Shown: positions 50,884 through 59,954, numbered from the stretch's first letter. The stretch: 64,000 bases of DNA from CAKZLS01 sp963771545 (GCA_963771545.1 CAVYTX010000004.1:248001-312000), one strand, 5' to 3'. The notes: generated by a model not told the origin, from the sequence alone. Program-made: numbers and translations.

Positions 50884-51735
50884 ATGACCGAGGACGCATC
50901 GAGCCGAGCCGCTGGCGCACGTCCTCGTTCCGACGGCGACGAAGGCCTTCGGCGATTTGGGACCGACGCAAGGGTCGCGGAAATCATCGCCGCCGACCCG
51001 GCGGTTGTCGACCGCCTGATCGCGGTCAGCCCGGCCTTCACGTTGCTGCGCGATCCCGCCAATATCGAGAAAACGGGACGGTTCGTCACCCTTCGGGACG
51101 CGGCCACTATCGCCGGCGTACCGGTGGCGTGCCTCGTCGCCGTCGCCAACGCCGAGCAAAACAATCCATGCGCGGCCACCGGCGTGGCGCCGAACGACGA
51201 CCGCGAGCCCGACTGGTTCGAGGGCTTCGGCGAGGCCGATGCCAGCGTCGTCGACGTCCGCCCGGTGATTGCGGCCGGCGACTGCCCGTTTTCCGCGGTG
51301 ATGGGATTGGCGGCGGGTATCCCGCCGGCCGGCGGCCTGGTCATTGACGCCCCTTTCAATCCCGTCCCGTTGCGCCGCGTCCTGGCCGACAAGGGCTTCG
51401 CCACCTATGCCAAGCAAAAGGCGGAGTCGCACTGGCGCGTTTGGTGCCGGCGTGACCAAAGCGCATCCGACAAACCGTCCGGCGGCGCCGGCGCCGCCAT
51501 GTGGCAAAACGCCGATGGCGTGCACATCGATGTGCGGGGCATGGAAGCCCCGGGGCCGCTGACGTCCATTCTCACCCTGATCGACGGCGGCCGGCACGGC
51601 GGGGTCGTTATCGTCCATCACAACCGGCAGCCCCTCTTTCTGTTTCCAGAACTGGCGGAGCGCGGCTGGAGCTGGAACCAAGTTCCCGGCGAACCCGGCG
51701 AGGTGCGACTGATCCTGCGCCAGGGCAAAAGCTGA
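50884..51735 (+). CDS. DUF1858 - DUF2249 - DUF2249 protein
   Basis: A 283-residue cytoplasmic protein. Residues ~28-88 resemble DUF1858 (RVAEIIAADPAVVDRLIAVS PAFTLLRDP region, then VPVACLVAVANA). Two DUF2249 domains follow: VVDVRPVIAAGDCPFSAVMG with a C-terminal beta segment, and HIDVRGMEAPGPLTSILTLI with HHNRQPLFLFPELAERGWSW. DUF2249 is structurally related to TusA and often linked to hemerythrins and NO-response genes. The ATG at 50884 follows a GAGGAGGGATCG-type ribosome site. It overlaps the next gene by TGATG, so the three-gene plus-strand unit is coupled. Confidence 0.78.
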   Translation: MTEDASSRAAGARPRSDGDEGLRRFGTDARVAEIIAADPAVVDRLIAVSPAFTLLRDPANIEKTGRFVTLRDAATIAGVPVACLVAVANAEQNNPCAATGVAPNDDREPDWFEGFGEADASVVDVRPVIAAGDCPFSAVMGLAAGIPPAGGLVIDAPFNPVPLRRVLADKGFATYAKQKAESHWRVWCRRDQSASDKPSGGAGAAMWQNADGVHIDVRGMEAPGPLTSILTLIDGGRHGGVVIVHHNRQPLFLFPELAERGWSWNQVPGEPGEVRLILRQGKS

Positions 51736-53072
51736 TGTTCGGCCCGGTCGATCTCGGCGGCGCCGGACAGCGCTTGCTTCCGGAGAGCATCCCGCTGCGG
51801 TTCTTCGGCGTGGCGGTGTTCGCCCACGTCATGGCATGGATGGCGCTGGCGTGGGTCGCCGGGGATGTCGCGGCGTTCAGCGGCGGTCCGGGGCCCGTGC
51901 TCGCCGCCGTTCATGTCCTGACCCTGGGGGTTCTGCTTATGACGGCCATGGGCGCGTCGTTCCAGATGCTGCCGGTGGCGTTGGGCCGCTTGGCGCCGCC
52001 TGTCTGGGCCTGCAAGGCAACGTTCTGGATGGTCGTTGCCGGCGCCGTGGTGCTGATGTCCGGATTCGCAATGACGTGGCCGGAGATCATCGTTCCCGGC
52101 GCCGTTCTCACGGTTTTGGGCGTCGCCCTCTATGCGGTCACTCTCGGCCGTGTGGTCTGGGGCGCACGGGAGATGCGGCCGGTGCTGATGCACGTGTGGA
52201 CGGCACTGGCGTCGCTCGTGTTGGCCGCCGGACTGGCCCTGGCGTTGACCCTGGACTATGAAATGTCGTTTCTGCCGAACCACGCCGGCATAGCGGCCGC
52301 CCACGCGCTGCTCGCGGCTTACGGCTTCATGGGAATGCTCGCCCTCGGATTGAGCCAGGTGGTGGTGCCGCTGTTCGCCGTGGCCCTGGTCCCCTACAGC
52401 CGGCAGGCCGAAATATCGTTCCTGTGCGTCTTGGCCGGCCTGCTGCTCGGCGCCGCAGGTTTACTCTTGAACCAGCCCCCGGTCGTCGCCGCCGCGGTCA
52501 TCGCCGCGCTGGTCGGCGTGGGAATTCATGTGCGGCTGATGGCGGACACGGTCGGCAAGCGGATGCGCCGCCTTCTCGGCCCCGAATTCGTTCTGATCAG
52601 GGTGTCATGGGCATTGCTTCCGGCGTCGCTGCTGCTCGGCGCGGCGTTGTATTTCGATCTGCTGCCCGCGAGCGGTCCCGCGCTATTCGGTTTCGTGCTG
52701 CTTTATGGATGGCTGCTGACGCTTCTGACCGGCGTCCTGCAGCGCATCGTCCCGCTGCTCGGCTCCATGCACACCGGGACGACGGGAAACCCGCCCGTCG
52801 CCCCGTCGCAGCTCACCGCCCACCGGCCGCTGATGATCCACCGGTGGAGCCATTTGGCGGCCGTGGCGCTGGTCACGGCCGGACTGGCGATCGATCTCCC
52901 CATCGTCGTTCGGGCCGGGGCCCTCGCGGGAACGGTGGCGGCCGGAGCGTTCGCTCTGTTCACCATCATTGCGTTTCGTCGAATGCATGGGCACATTCGC
53001 GCCGCGCGGACCGGCGCGGACAACGCCAACGCCGCCGAAGCAAGAAGCGACGCCGGATCGAGCGCGGCGTGA
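51735..53072 (+). CDS. Polytopic membrane protein with HCO/NnrS-like His-containing helices
   Basis: A 445-residue protein with about 12 membrane helices. Two similar helix segments carry histidines: VHVLTLGVLLMTAMGASFQM and AAHALLAAYGFMGMLALGLS. A third is in YGWLLTLLTGVLQRIVPLLG-SMH. This HxLTLG-type pattern is seen in NnrS and other heme-copper-related membrane proteins of denitrifiers, which bind heme and relieve NO stress. The CuB histidine pair typical of oxidases is not apparent. The ATG overlaps the upstream stop. It probably acts in NO handling, but this is inference. Confidence 0.72.
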   Translation: MFGPVDLGGAGQRLLPESIPLRFFGVAVFAHVMAWMALAWVAGDVAAFSGGPGPVLAAVHVLTLGVLLMTAMGASFQMLPVALGRLAPPVWACKATFWMVVAGAVVLMSGFAMTWPEIIVPGAVLTVLGVALYAVTLGRVVWGAREMRPVLMHVWTALASLVLAAGLALALTLDYEMSFLPNHAGIAAAHALLAAYGFMGMLALGLSQVVVPLFAVALVPYSRQAEISFLCVLAGLLLGAAGLLLNQPPVVAAAVIAALVGVGIHVRLMADTVGKRMRRLLGPEFVLIRVSWALLPASLLLGAALYFDLLPASGPALFGFVLLYGWLLTLLTGVLQRIVPLLGSMHTGTTGNPPVAPSQLTAHRPLMIHRWSHLAAVALVTAGLAIDLPIVVRAGALAGTVAAGAFALFTIIAFRRMHGHIRAARTGADNANAAEARSDAGSSAA

Positions 53073-53097
53073 CACAAGGGGAGGAGGACGAGACGAT

Positions 53098-53604
53098 ATG
53101 ACCGGGCCCACGGAACTCGGACGGATGCTGCACGAGGAGCACCTGCGCACCCTCGAGCTGATGAACGCCATCGAAATGCGGATCTCGGGCAAGCAACAGA
53201 ATCGCCGTCTCGACACGGCCGATGCCGATGACGAACGACTGCTCCGCGATGTTCTCGCCATCGTCGACCAGGAGATCAATCGGCATTTCCGGTTCGAGGA
53301 GGACGTTCTTTTCCCGGTCCTCGACACCGCCGGCGCCGGCGATATGACCCGGCTTCTCATCCAGGAACACGCGGGGATCCGTCCATTGGCCGAGACGTTG
53401 CGGACCCTGAGCGCAACCGTGTTGGAGAACGGCTGCGACGACGATACCTGGCGGAAGTTCCGTTACGCGGCCATGGACCTCGTTCACGCCGTCATGTTTC
53501 ACATTCAAAAGGAGGAAATGGGCCTGATCCAGAAGCTCGGCTTTTTCACCGACCGGGACACCGACAAGTCGCTGTCCGCCCGCTACGCCGAATACCGTCC
53601 CTGA
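53098..53604 (+). CDS. Hemerythrin-like (HHE-domain) protein
   Basis: A 168-residue protein of the HHE cation-binding group rather than the bacteriohemerythrin type. Ligand candidates are LHEEHLRTLELMN, QEINRHFRFEEDVLFPVL, IQEHAGIRPLAETL and VHAVMFHIQKEEMGLIQ. GAGGAGG precedes the ATG at 53098. It completes the plus-strand unit with the DUF2249 and membrane proteins. HHE proteins bind iron and respond to O2/NO, fitting a denitrification or NO-repair setting. Confidence 0.85.
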   Translation: MTGPTELGRMLHEEHLRTLELMNAIEMRISGKQQNRRLDTADADDERLLRDVLAIVDQEINRHFRFEEDVLFPVLDTAGAGDMTRLLIQEHAGIRPLAETLRTLSATVLENGCDDDTWRKFRYAAMDLVHAVMFHIQKEEMGLIQKLGFFTDRDTDKSLSARYAEYRP

Positions 53605-53616
53605 CGGATCCCCGGC

Positions 53617-56421
53617 TCAGCCGTCGCTCAGAATCAGTCCCGGAGGCAGAGACTCGCCGTAAAGGCTGGTTATCTCGGACCGTTCCACCGGCATGAACGC
53701 CTTGAGCCTCGCCGTCTTCAGGGGCGCGATGCCGCATTTTTCCAGCCTCTTGGCGATGGGGTTGCGCAGCGATGGCGTCACGTCGAGACCGCGGTTGCCG
53801 ACCACCCGGGCGGCGCGCAGAAACAGGGTTTGCAGTTCCACAAGTTCCGGATCCGCCCAGTCCAATCCGGAAAAGGCCTCGTGGGCGCGCTCCACCAGTT
53901 CCGGCGAAACGACGGTCTCCGGTCCCGCGTAGAGCGGCGCCCGGTTGAGCAGAAGTCCGAGCGCGGCTAGGTAGGGGGCGCAGTGCTTGCCCGCGCCGGC
54001 GAGGTCCACCGCCGCGCCGATAAACCGGTCGATCAGCTCCGCCTTGACCTCGTGGCCGACGCGCTCCAGCGATCCCGCCAGGCGGATCAGTTCCGGCGGC
54101 GGGTTTTTCTGGCGGCGGAGGATGTCGAGCTCGGCGGCGAGGACCTTTTCCTGGCGTTCGCGCGAGAGGCCGCCCGCCAGCCGCCGCCACAGGATGTACT
54201 CCTGGACCTTGATGCGCTTGCCCGGAAAGCAGAGCCCGCGATCGCGCAGCCGCCACAGGCCGTCCATGCGCGCCTCGTCCAGCGGCGCTCCGAAGCCCGG
54301 ACGGAGCAGGAAACCGGCGAGAATGAGCCAGGCCTCCTCGTGCTCGATGGACGTGGCGCGGCACGCCATCGACGCCTCCAGGGCCGGCCACAGCGCGCGG
54401 ATCGCCACCCAGTTCCAATCGCCCTTGGGCATGCCGAGGATATCTTCCAGGCTCTTGAGCAACCGCGTGGCGGTGAGTTTGTCGCGTTTGCTTAGCGGTT
54501 GGCCAAATAGGACGCGGATGCGCTCTCCGCCCGCTTCGAGCGCGTCCGCCGCCACGTTCGGCCCGGCTTCGGCGGTGGCTTCGGCGCGGGCCGCCGATCC
54601 GCCGCCGCCATGCTCGTGCGAACGGAGGTTGAACTCCAGCGGCCACGACCGGTCGATGCTCGGATCGGCGCTGAGGCACGACACCTGGAGCAGGCCGAGC
54701 TCGTTCAGCTTGGCGGTCAAGGAGACCGGAACCGTCCGGTTTCCATCATCCCCCGCCTCCCTCTCGACCTTGGCCACGGTCTCCAGCGGCGGCAAAGCGT
54801 GGAAGTCCCGGTCGCCCGCGTCGCGGACATCCCCGGCCTTGGCCTTGCCGTGACGGGTGGAGCTAAAGGTCTGAAAGCGGACGGGGCGGTTGATACGCAA
54901 CTCCAGCCCCAGATCGCCGATCTCGAAGGCCTGTCCGGGCGCGGCGTCGCGGGGCAGGATGCAGACGAGCGACGGGGTCCGTTTTTCCGCGCCGGTTGCC
55001 GCGGTCTTGCGATGGACCTCCAGGAACACCGCCCGGGCCGCGCCGGCCTCGATGCGCCGGGTCTTAGCGCGCAGAATCTTGCCAAACCGCGCGGCGCCGC
55101 GGGCGACGGCGAGATCCGGCTCGGCGTTGTCCAGGACCAGGGGCTCGGGGCGCTTCTGCCACTTGCCGATCTCGCGGCGGATCCGGTTGCGGGGCGGTTC
55201 GGGGTACAGCGACCCGCCATTGAACAAGACCGCGTCCACCGGAGGGCGGCCGCTCAGAAACTCGGCGAGGTGGCGGGTGATGGCGCTGTCGGCGGCATAG
55301 GGCAGTCCCCATTCCTTCAACGCCGCGTGCTCGCGCGCCGGGCGGTCGCCGGTCTCGCATTCGGGGAAGAAGCCGTCGAGGAGCACGCTTTCGAGATCGG
55401 AGCGCCGGAGCTGGACCGACAGGGTGCCGCCGATCAGCCCCGATCCCCGGCCGGGGATGGAGACGGGAAACGCCTCGTCCGGCGGGCCGTCGATGGAGAG
55501 CGCCCGTTCCTTGAGATCCCGGCAGCGGGCGACCAGATGCTCCCACTGGGTGGCGGACAGCGGTTCGTCGTCGGTGCGCAGTCGCGGTTCCAACAAGTGG
55601 GCGATGGCCAGATCCATGTTGTCGCCGCCGAGCAGGATATGCTCGCTCACCGCGATCCGCTTGATCGACGGGACGGCGCCGCCGCCGGGGCGGAGCTCGA
55701 ACAGGCTGAAATCCGAGGTGCCGCCGCCGATGTCCACCACCAGCACGTGGCGCGCCTCCGCGTCGGCGCCGGGCAGTCTTCCCCAAAGTTGCTCGCCCGC
55801 GCCGTGCAGCTCCAGCCACCGATAGAACGCCGCCTGCGGTTCCTCCAGAAGCCGCGTGGTGTCGGGAAAACCGGCCTCCTTGGCGGCTTGCAGGGTCAGC
55901 CGCTGGGCCACCGCGTCGAACGAGGCGGGGACGGTGACGGTGATGTCCTGGGCGTCGAACCGGAAGTCGGCGCCGGACGCGGCGAACCGGCCGTCCCAGG
56001 CGGCGCGCAAGGCGTTGAGGATCAGCGCCGAGGCGCGGATGGGCGAGATCTTGCGGCCGGGATCGATGTCGCCGGAGCCCCACGGCAGAAACGGCGACGC
56101 GCGGTCGGCGGCGTGGTGGCAGAGCCAGGACTTGGCGGAATGGGCGACCCGCCCCGGCGTCTCCCCGGCCTTGGCCCGTGCCAGCCGGCCGACGATCCAC
56201 TCCCCCGCCCCGGCGTCCTTGCCTTGAAGCTGGGCGGCGGCCGCGTCGTCGGGCAGGTACAGGAACGAAGACAATGTGGCGGCGTCGACGATGCTCGACA
56301 GCGTTTCCCACTGCGGCACGGCGAACACTTCGGTCCCGGAATCACCTTGAAGCGGCGCATACGCCATCGCCGAATTGGTGGTGCCGAGATCGATCCCGAT
56401 ACTGAAACGCGCTTGGGTCAT
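53617..56421 (-). CDS. Large Hsp70/DnaK-like protein (DUF3731-type C-terminus)
   Basis: A 934-residue Hsp70-family protein. The N-terminal ATPase domain has IGIDLGTTNSAMAYAPLQGD (phosphate 1), VTVPASFDAVAQRLTLQAAK, VVDIGGGTSDFSLFELRPGG (phosphate 2) and a GGSLYP-type adenosine region. The C-terminal ~400 residues are alpha-helical and unlike the substrate-binding domain of DnaK; they recall the DUF3731 type. Relatives of this length occur in several proteobacteria with unknown clients. It ends 12 bases from the convergent hemerythrin gene. The ATG at 56421 is chosen because the Hsp70 start follows at once. Confidence 0.83.
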   Translation of the reverse strand: MTQARFSIGIDLGTTNSAMAYAPLQGDSGTEVFAVPQWETLSSIVDAATLSSFLYLPDDAAAAQLQGKDAGAGEWIVGRLARAKAGETPGRVAHSAKSWLCHHAADRASPFLPWGSGDIDPGRKISPIRASALILNALRAAWDGRFAASGADFRFDAQDITVTVPASFDAVAQRLTLQAAKEAGFPDTTRLLEEPQAAFYRWLELHGAGEQLWGRLPGADAEARHVLVVDIGGGTSDFSLFELRPGGGAVPSIKRIAVSEHILLGGDNMDLAIAHLLEPRLRTDDEPLSATQWEHLVARCRDLKERALSIDGPPDEAFPVSIPGRGSGLIGGTLSVQLRRSDLESVLLDGFFPECETGDRPAREHAALKEWGLPYAADSAITRHLAEFLSGRPPVDAVLFNGGSLYPEPPRNRIRREIGKWQKRPEPLVLDNAEPDLAVARGAARFGKILRAKTRRIEAGAARAVFLEVHRKTAATGAEKRTPSLVCILPRDAAPGQAFEIGDLGLELRINRPVRFQTFSSTRHGKAKAGDVRDAGDRDFHALPPLETVAKVEREAGDDGNRTVPVSLTAKLNELGLLQVSCLSADPSIDRSWPLEFNLRSHEHGGGGSAARAEATAEAGPNVAADALEAGGERIRVLFGQPLSKRDKLTATRLLKSLEDILGMPKGDWNWVAIRALWPALEASMACRATSIEHEEAWLILAGFLLRPGFGAPLDEARMDGLWRLRDRGLCFPGKRIKVQEYILWRRLAGGLSRERQEKVLAAELDILRRQKNPPPELIRLAGSLERVGHEVKAELIDRFIGAAVDLAGAGKHCAPYLAALGLLLNRAPLYAGPETVVSPELVERAHEAFSGLDWADPELVELQTLFLRAARVVGNRGLDVTPSLRNPIAKRLEKCGIAPLKTARLKAFMPVERSEITSLYGESLPPGLILSDG

Positions 56422-56437
56422 GGGGCGCAAGCCACCC

Positions 56438-57382
56438 TTACCCGCCGAACCGATCGATTGCTTTGATGAGTTGGTCCAGAATACCCGGCTCCGAATAGGC
56501 ATGCCCGGCCCCCTCGACCAGATGGAACTCCGCTTCCGGCCATGCTTTGTGCAGAGCATAAGCATTTCGTGCCGGGCAGGGCATGTCGTACCGCCCGTGG
56601 ATGATCGCGCCGGGAATACCGCTCAGTTTATGGGCGTCGCGGAGAAGCTGGTTTTCCTCGAGCCACACGCCATGAAAGAAGTAGTGATTTTCGATGCGGG
56701 CGAAGGCAAGGGCAAAGCGTTCCTCGCCATGGACCCGAGAAAGCTCGGCGTTGGGCAACAGCGTAATCGTCTCGCCTTCCCAAACGCTCCATGCCGTCGC
56801 GGCTTCAAGCCGGATGGCGGGATCGTCGCTGGTCAGGCGTTTGCGGTAGGCCGCGATCATGTCGCCGCGCTCGTCTTCGGAAATGGGGGCCAGGAATCGG
56901 TCCCACTTTTCCGGAAAAATCTCCGACGCACCGTATTGGTAATACCAATCAAGCTCGGCTTTGGTCAGCGTATAGACCCCTCGCAACACCAACGCGCTCA
57001 CACGTTCGGGATATGTTTCGGCATAAGCCAATGCGAGGGTCGACCCCCAAGAGCCGCCTGTCACGAGCCATCGGTCCACGCCGGCACGTTCGCGCAGCCG
57101 TTCCATGTCCGACACAAGGTGCCAGGTGGTATTCGCTTCGAGTTCCGCATAAGGCGTTGAACGCCCGCAGCCGCGCTGGTCGAATAGAAGGATGTCATGG
57201 ATGTCCGGATCGAACAGTCCGCGGTGGTCCGGCGAACACCCGCCGCCAGGTCCGCCATGCAAGAAAATCGCGGGTTTGCCACCCGCTTTTCCGCAACGCT
57301 CATAGTAAATCGAATGGCCGTCGCCAACCGATAGCATCCCGGTCTCGTAGGGTTCGATAGGTGGGTAGAGCGTTCTAAGCAT
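56438..57382 (-). CDS. pip: Proline iminopeptidase
   Basis: An alpha/beta hydrolase of 314 residues that removes N-terminal proline from peptides. Features: IFLHGGPGGGCSPDHRGLFD (oxyanion region), FDQRGCGRSTPYAELEANTT, nucleophile elbow GGSWGST, acid in HGRYDMPCP and His in EGAGHAYSEP. The ATG at 57382 (MLRTLYPPIEPYETG) matches the family start; an in-frame ATG at 57442 adds 20 unmatched residues. It follows the Hsp70-like gene's start by 16 bases on the same strand. Confidence 0.93.
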   Translation of the reverse strand: MLRTLYPPIEPYETGMLSVGDGHSIYYERCGKAGGKPAIFLHGGPGGGCSPDHRGLFDPDIHDILLFDQRGCGRSTPYAELEANTTWHLVSDMERLRERAGVDRWLVTGGSWGSTLALAYAETYPERVSALVLRGVYTLTKAELDWYYQYGASEIFPEKWDRFLAPISEDERGDMIAAYRKRLTSDDPAIRLEAATAWSVWEGETITLLPNAELSRVHGEERFALAFARIENHYFFHGVWLEENQLLRDAHKLSGIPGAIIHGRYDMPCPARNAYALHKAWPEAEFHLVEGAGHAYSEPGILDQLIKAIDRFGG

Positions 57383-57429
57383 CCTCAATCCTGCATGCCT
57401 ATTCGGTGGGGTGATGGGGTTACGCAAAC

Positions 57430-57525
57430 GATCACTGATCATAACCCATTTCGATCGCGTTTCGCACTTCCTCGGTGCGTCACGACCGCTTGACGATGGG
57501 TCTCCATCGCCAGCGCCACCCCTTT
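57430..57525. repeat. Degenerate copy of the 264-bp element (one end and hairpin A)
   Basis: Comparing with copy 2: ATCACTGATCATAACCCATT resembles the terminal repeat, CGCGTTTCGCACTTCCTCGG resembles an arm of hairpin A, and GACCGCTTGACGATGGGTCT with CCATCGCC matches its loop. About 96 bases can be aligned with many substitutions, so this is an old decayed copy. The rest of the pip-gfa gap (57443-57666) shows nothing else. Confidence 0.6.
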
Positions 57526-57666
57526 CGTGAGTAACGAAGACGTTTCCCGATTTTTCGAGGATTTCGGTTTGAGCTGTCTTGACCGCCGCGACGCGCTACA
57601 TTCGATCCAAACGGCATTCACGCGCGTCGAGCCGGAATCAGAGGAATAAAGCACAGGAGCAAACGA

Positions 57667-58011
57667 ATGCGAGGAAGCTGTCATTGCGGGAAGGTGAGGT
57701 ATCGGGCCGATTTCGAGCCGCGCGAGGCAATATCCTGCAATTGCTCGATCTGCCGCCGCAAAGGTTACCTGCTGTCTTTCACATCGCCCGAGACTTTCAC
57801 CCTGGAAACGCCCCGTGACCAGTTGGCGGTTTACACCTTCAAAAGCCACGCGATCCGCCACCAATTCTGCAAGACCTGCGGCTGCGCCCCATTCGGCGAA
57901 GGTGTCGGTCCCGACGGCAAAGCCATAGTCGCTGTCAATCTGCGGTGTGCCGACGACGTCGATTTGAAGACCGTCAAGATCACCGAGTTCGATGGAGCAA
58001 GCGTGCCCTGA
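57667..58011 (+). CDS. GFA/CENP-V-type zinc protein
   Basis: A 114-residue protein of the glutathione-dependent formaldehyde-activating (GFA) superfamily. Zinc cysteines appear in GSCHCGKVRYRADFEPREAI, SCNCSICRRKG and FCKTCGCAPFGEG. A ribosome site (CAGGAG) lies seven bases before the ATG. Most members have no proven activity; S-hydroxymethylglutathione formation is known only for Gfa itself. It stands alone, so the substrate cannot be inferred. Confidence 0.85.
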   Translation: MRGSCHCGKVRYRADFEPREAISCNCSICRRKGYLLSFTSPETFTLETPRDQLAVYTFKSHAIRHQFCKTCGCAPFGEGVGPDGKAIVAVNLRCADDVDLKTVKITEFDGASVP

Positions 58012-58197
58012 GACGCGCCCATTCGCGCCCTTTGGAGATGGCATCGAAATTGCCTGACCTGGGTTGTTTTGCCATGCGGATTCAGCGGGTTCTTCGGCAT
58101 ATGCGGGCCATGATCAAAGCTTAAACTTAAAGCTCGCCTTAGGTGGATCGCCTCCGCGGAATCGTCTCCCGCCCGGCGGAGAGACAATCAAATCCGC

Positions 58198-58226
58198 TTG
58201 ACACAATACCAACTGGTTGGTATGTT
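58198..58226 (+). promoter_or_regulatory. TetR-operon promoter with overlapping palindromic operator
   Basis: TTGACA at 58198-58203 and TATGTT at 58221-58226 are 17 bases apart, an almost ideal sigma-70 promoter. The spacer and -10 are covered by the perfect palindrome ATACCAAC-TG-GTTGGTAT (58206-58223), the kind of site bound by TetR dimers. It lies 26 bases before the TetR GTG start, implying autorepression of the operon. Confidence 0.75.
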
Positions 58227-58248
58227 TTGACTCAAAAGGAGCGGGACC

Positions 58249-58893
58249 GTGCGAAAAGCCGAAAGCAAACCGATCGCGAACAAGCCGACCGCAAAGGCGA
58301 AGATCCTCGATGCGGCCCTGTCGGCCATTCGCAACAAGGGCTATTCCGCCACCACGGTGGACGATCTCTGCGCCGAGGCCGGAGTAACCAAGGGCGCCTT
58401 TTTTCACCACTTCAGAAGCAAGGAGGCATTGGGCGTGGCGGCGGCAGAACACTGGTCATCGGTAACCGGCGGGCTGTTCGCGACGGCTCCCTATCACGCC
58501 CATCGCGATCCGCTCGATCGCGTTCTCGGTTATCTGGAATTCCGGGCGGCCATCCTGCAAGGCGCGGTGCCGGAATTCACGTGTCTTGTCGGCACCATGG
58601 TTCAGGAAGTCTACGACACCAGCCCCGCCATTCGCGACGCCTGCGACGCCAGTATCAGCGCTCACGCCGCCAAGGTGGAAGCCGACATCGCGGAGGCGAT
58701 GCGGAACCATGGCATCGCCGCCGATTGGACGGCCGAGAGCCTGGCGCTCCATACGCAGGCGGTGCTTCAGGGCGCGTTCATTCTCGCCAAGGCCAGGGGC
58801 GGACCGGCGGTTGCCGCCGAGAGCATCGCCCATCTGCGCCGTTACATCGAAATGCTGTTTGGAAGACAGCAACGAAAAGGAGACACGACGTGA
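58249..58893 (+). CDS. TetR/AcrR-family repressor
   Basis: A 214-residue regulator. The N-terminal helix-turn-helix reads AKILDAALSAIRNKGYSATT, VDDLCAEAGVTKGAFFHHFR and SKEALG. The C-terminal ligand domain has two cysteines (FTCLVGT and RDACDASI). GTG start at 58249 with AAAAGGAGC upstream. It controls the promoter at 58198-58226 and probably the four-gene operon that follows. The ligand is unknown. The stop overlaps the GTG of the next gene. Confidence 0.88.
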   Translation: MRKAESKPIANKPTAKAKILDAALSAIRNKGYSATTVDDLCAEAGVTKGAFFHHFRSKEALGVAAAEHWSSVTGGLFATAPYHAHRDPLDRVLGYLEFRAAILQGAVPEFTCLVGTMVQEVYDTSPAIRDACDASISAHAAKVEADIAEAMRNHGIAADWTAESLALHTQAVLQGAFILAKARGGPAVAAESIAHLRRYIEMLFGRQQRKGDTT

Positions 58894-59342
58894 GCGACAA
58901 ACAAACCACCCACACCCAAACCGACGAAGCGGAAATCCGCGAGCTGATCGCGCGGTGGTCGAGGGCGGTGGAGGCGAAGGATTCGGCGGCCATCGTCGCG
59001 TCCTACACGCCGGATACCGTCCTCTACGACACCATTCCTCCGTATCGCACGGTTGGCGCCGATGCCATCCGAGCGATCTGGGAGAGCGTGTTTCCGCATT
59101 TCCCCGACACGTTCCGCTCGGAGCATCGAGACCTTGCCGTCGACGTCGATGGCGACCTCGCCTTCGTGCACGGCCTGCATCATTTCAAGCCGACGCCGGC
59201 CGATCATCCGTGTGGCTCCACATGGATGCGCGTGACCGCGTGTTTTCGCCGGATCGGGGGACAATGGCGCGTCGCTCACGAACATGTGTCGATCCCGTTC
59301 GATCCCATGACCGGACAGGCAGTCTTGGTCAAAGAAATTTGA
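58890..59342 (+). CDS. SnoaL-like/NTF2-fold protein
   Basis: A 150-residue protein with the NTF2-like fold: EAEIRELIARWSRAVEAKDS, VASYTPDTVLYDTIPPYRTV and LAFVHGLHHFKPTPADHPCG with a terminal VTACFRRIGGQWRVAHEHVS. Family members are small hydrolases, isomerases or steroid/polyketide-binding proteins, mostly uncharacterised. The GTG start overlaps the TetR stop (GTGA), with AAAAGGAG eight bases upstream. It belongs to the TetR-led operon. Activity cannot be named. Confidence 0.8.
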   Translation: MSDKQTTHTQTDEAEIRELIARWSRAVEAKDSAAIVASYTPDTVLYDTIPPYRTVGADAIRAIWESVFPHFPDTFRSEHRDLAVDVDGDLAFVHGLHHFKPTPADHPCGSTWMRVTACFRRIGGQWRVAHEHVSIPFDPMTGQAVLVKEI

Positions 59343-59397
59343 AACCACCTCGAAAATCGAGGCCAATCCGAGAGCAAGAGAAAAGGAAGGAACGAGC

Positions 59398-59892
59398 ATG
59401 ACTACGAACATGGCAACGAAAAAGAACACGGCGGCGGAACAGGCCGCTTCCCAAGGCGTCCATTCGGTCACGCCGCATCTCGTGTGCGCCGGCGCCGCCG
59501 ACGCCATCGAATTCTACAAGCAGGCGTTCGGGGCGACGGAGATGGTGCGGCTGCCCGGCCCGGACGGCAAGGTGATGCACGCGTGCGTCCAAATCAACGG
59601 TTCGTCGGTCATGCTGATGGACGAGGGTCCGGAGTGCGGCATGCTGTCGCCCAAGTCTCTCAAGGGAACGCCGGTCACCATCCACCTCATCGTTGAAGAC
59701 GCCGATGCGTTCGTCGAGCGCGCGGCCGCCGCGGGGGCGAGCGTAGTCATGCCCGTCGCCGACATGTTCTGGGGCGACCGGTACGGCGTCATCGAGGACC
59801 CGTTCGGCCATCGCTGGTCCATCTCCACGCCGAAGCGGACGATGACGATCGACGAAATCATCGAGGCCGCGAAAACGGCAATGCCGCACTGA
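59398..59892 (+). CDS. VOC-family protein (PhnB/glyoxalase-like)
   Basis: A 164-residue glyoxalase/bleomycin-resistance fold protein of the PhnB-like type: VTPHLVCAGAADAIEFYKQA, LPGPDGKVMHACVQINGSSV, LIVEDADAFVERAAAAG and YGVIEDPFGHRWSISTPKRT. Metal ligand candidates include His and Glu of the paired beta modules. Such proteins act on varied small molecules or bind antibiotics. It lies 55 bases downstream of the SnoaL-like gene in the TetR operon. Confidence 0.85.
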   Translation: MTTNMATKKNTAAEQAASQGVHSVTPHLVCAGAADAIEFYKQAFGATEMVRLPGPDGKVMHACVQINGSSVMLMDEGPECGMLSPKSLKGTPVTIHLIVEDADAFVERAAAAGASVVMPVADMFWGDRYGVIEDPFGHRWSISTPKRTMTIDEIIEAAKTAMPH

Positions 59893-59954
59893 AAAAAATG
59901 GCAGGGTTCGTTCGCGCGCGGCGGACTGCCGCGCTTGACCGGGGAGATCGCAAA

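Noticed and set aside
58206..58223. TetR operator as another copy of the repeat-element terminus (both begin ATACCAAC)
   Set aside because: Similarity ends after eight bases and the site is a perfect dyad in a promoter, so it is best explained as an operator.
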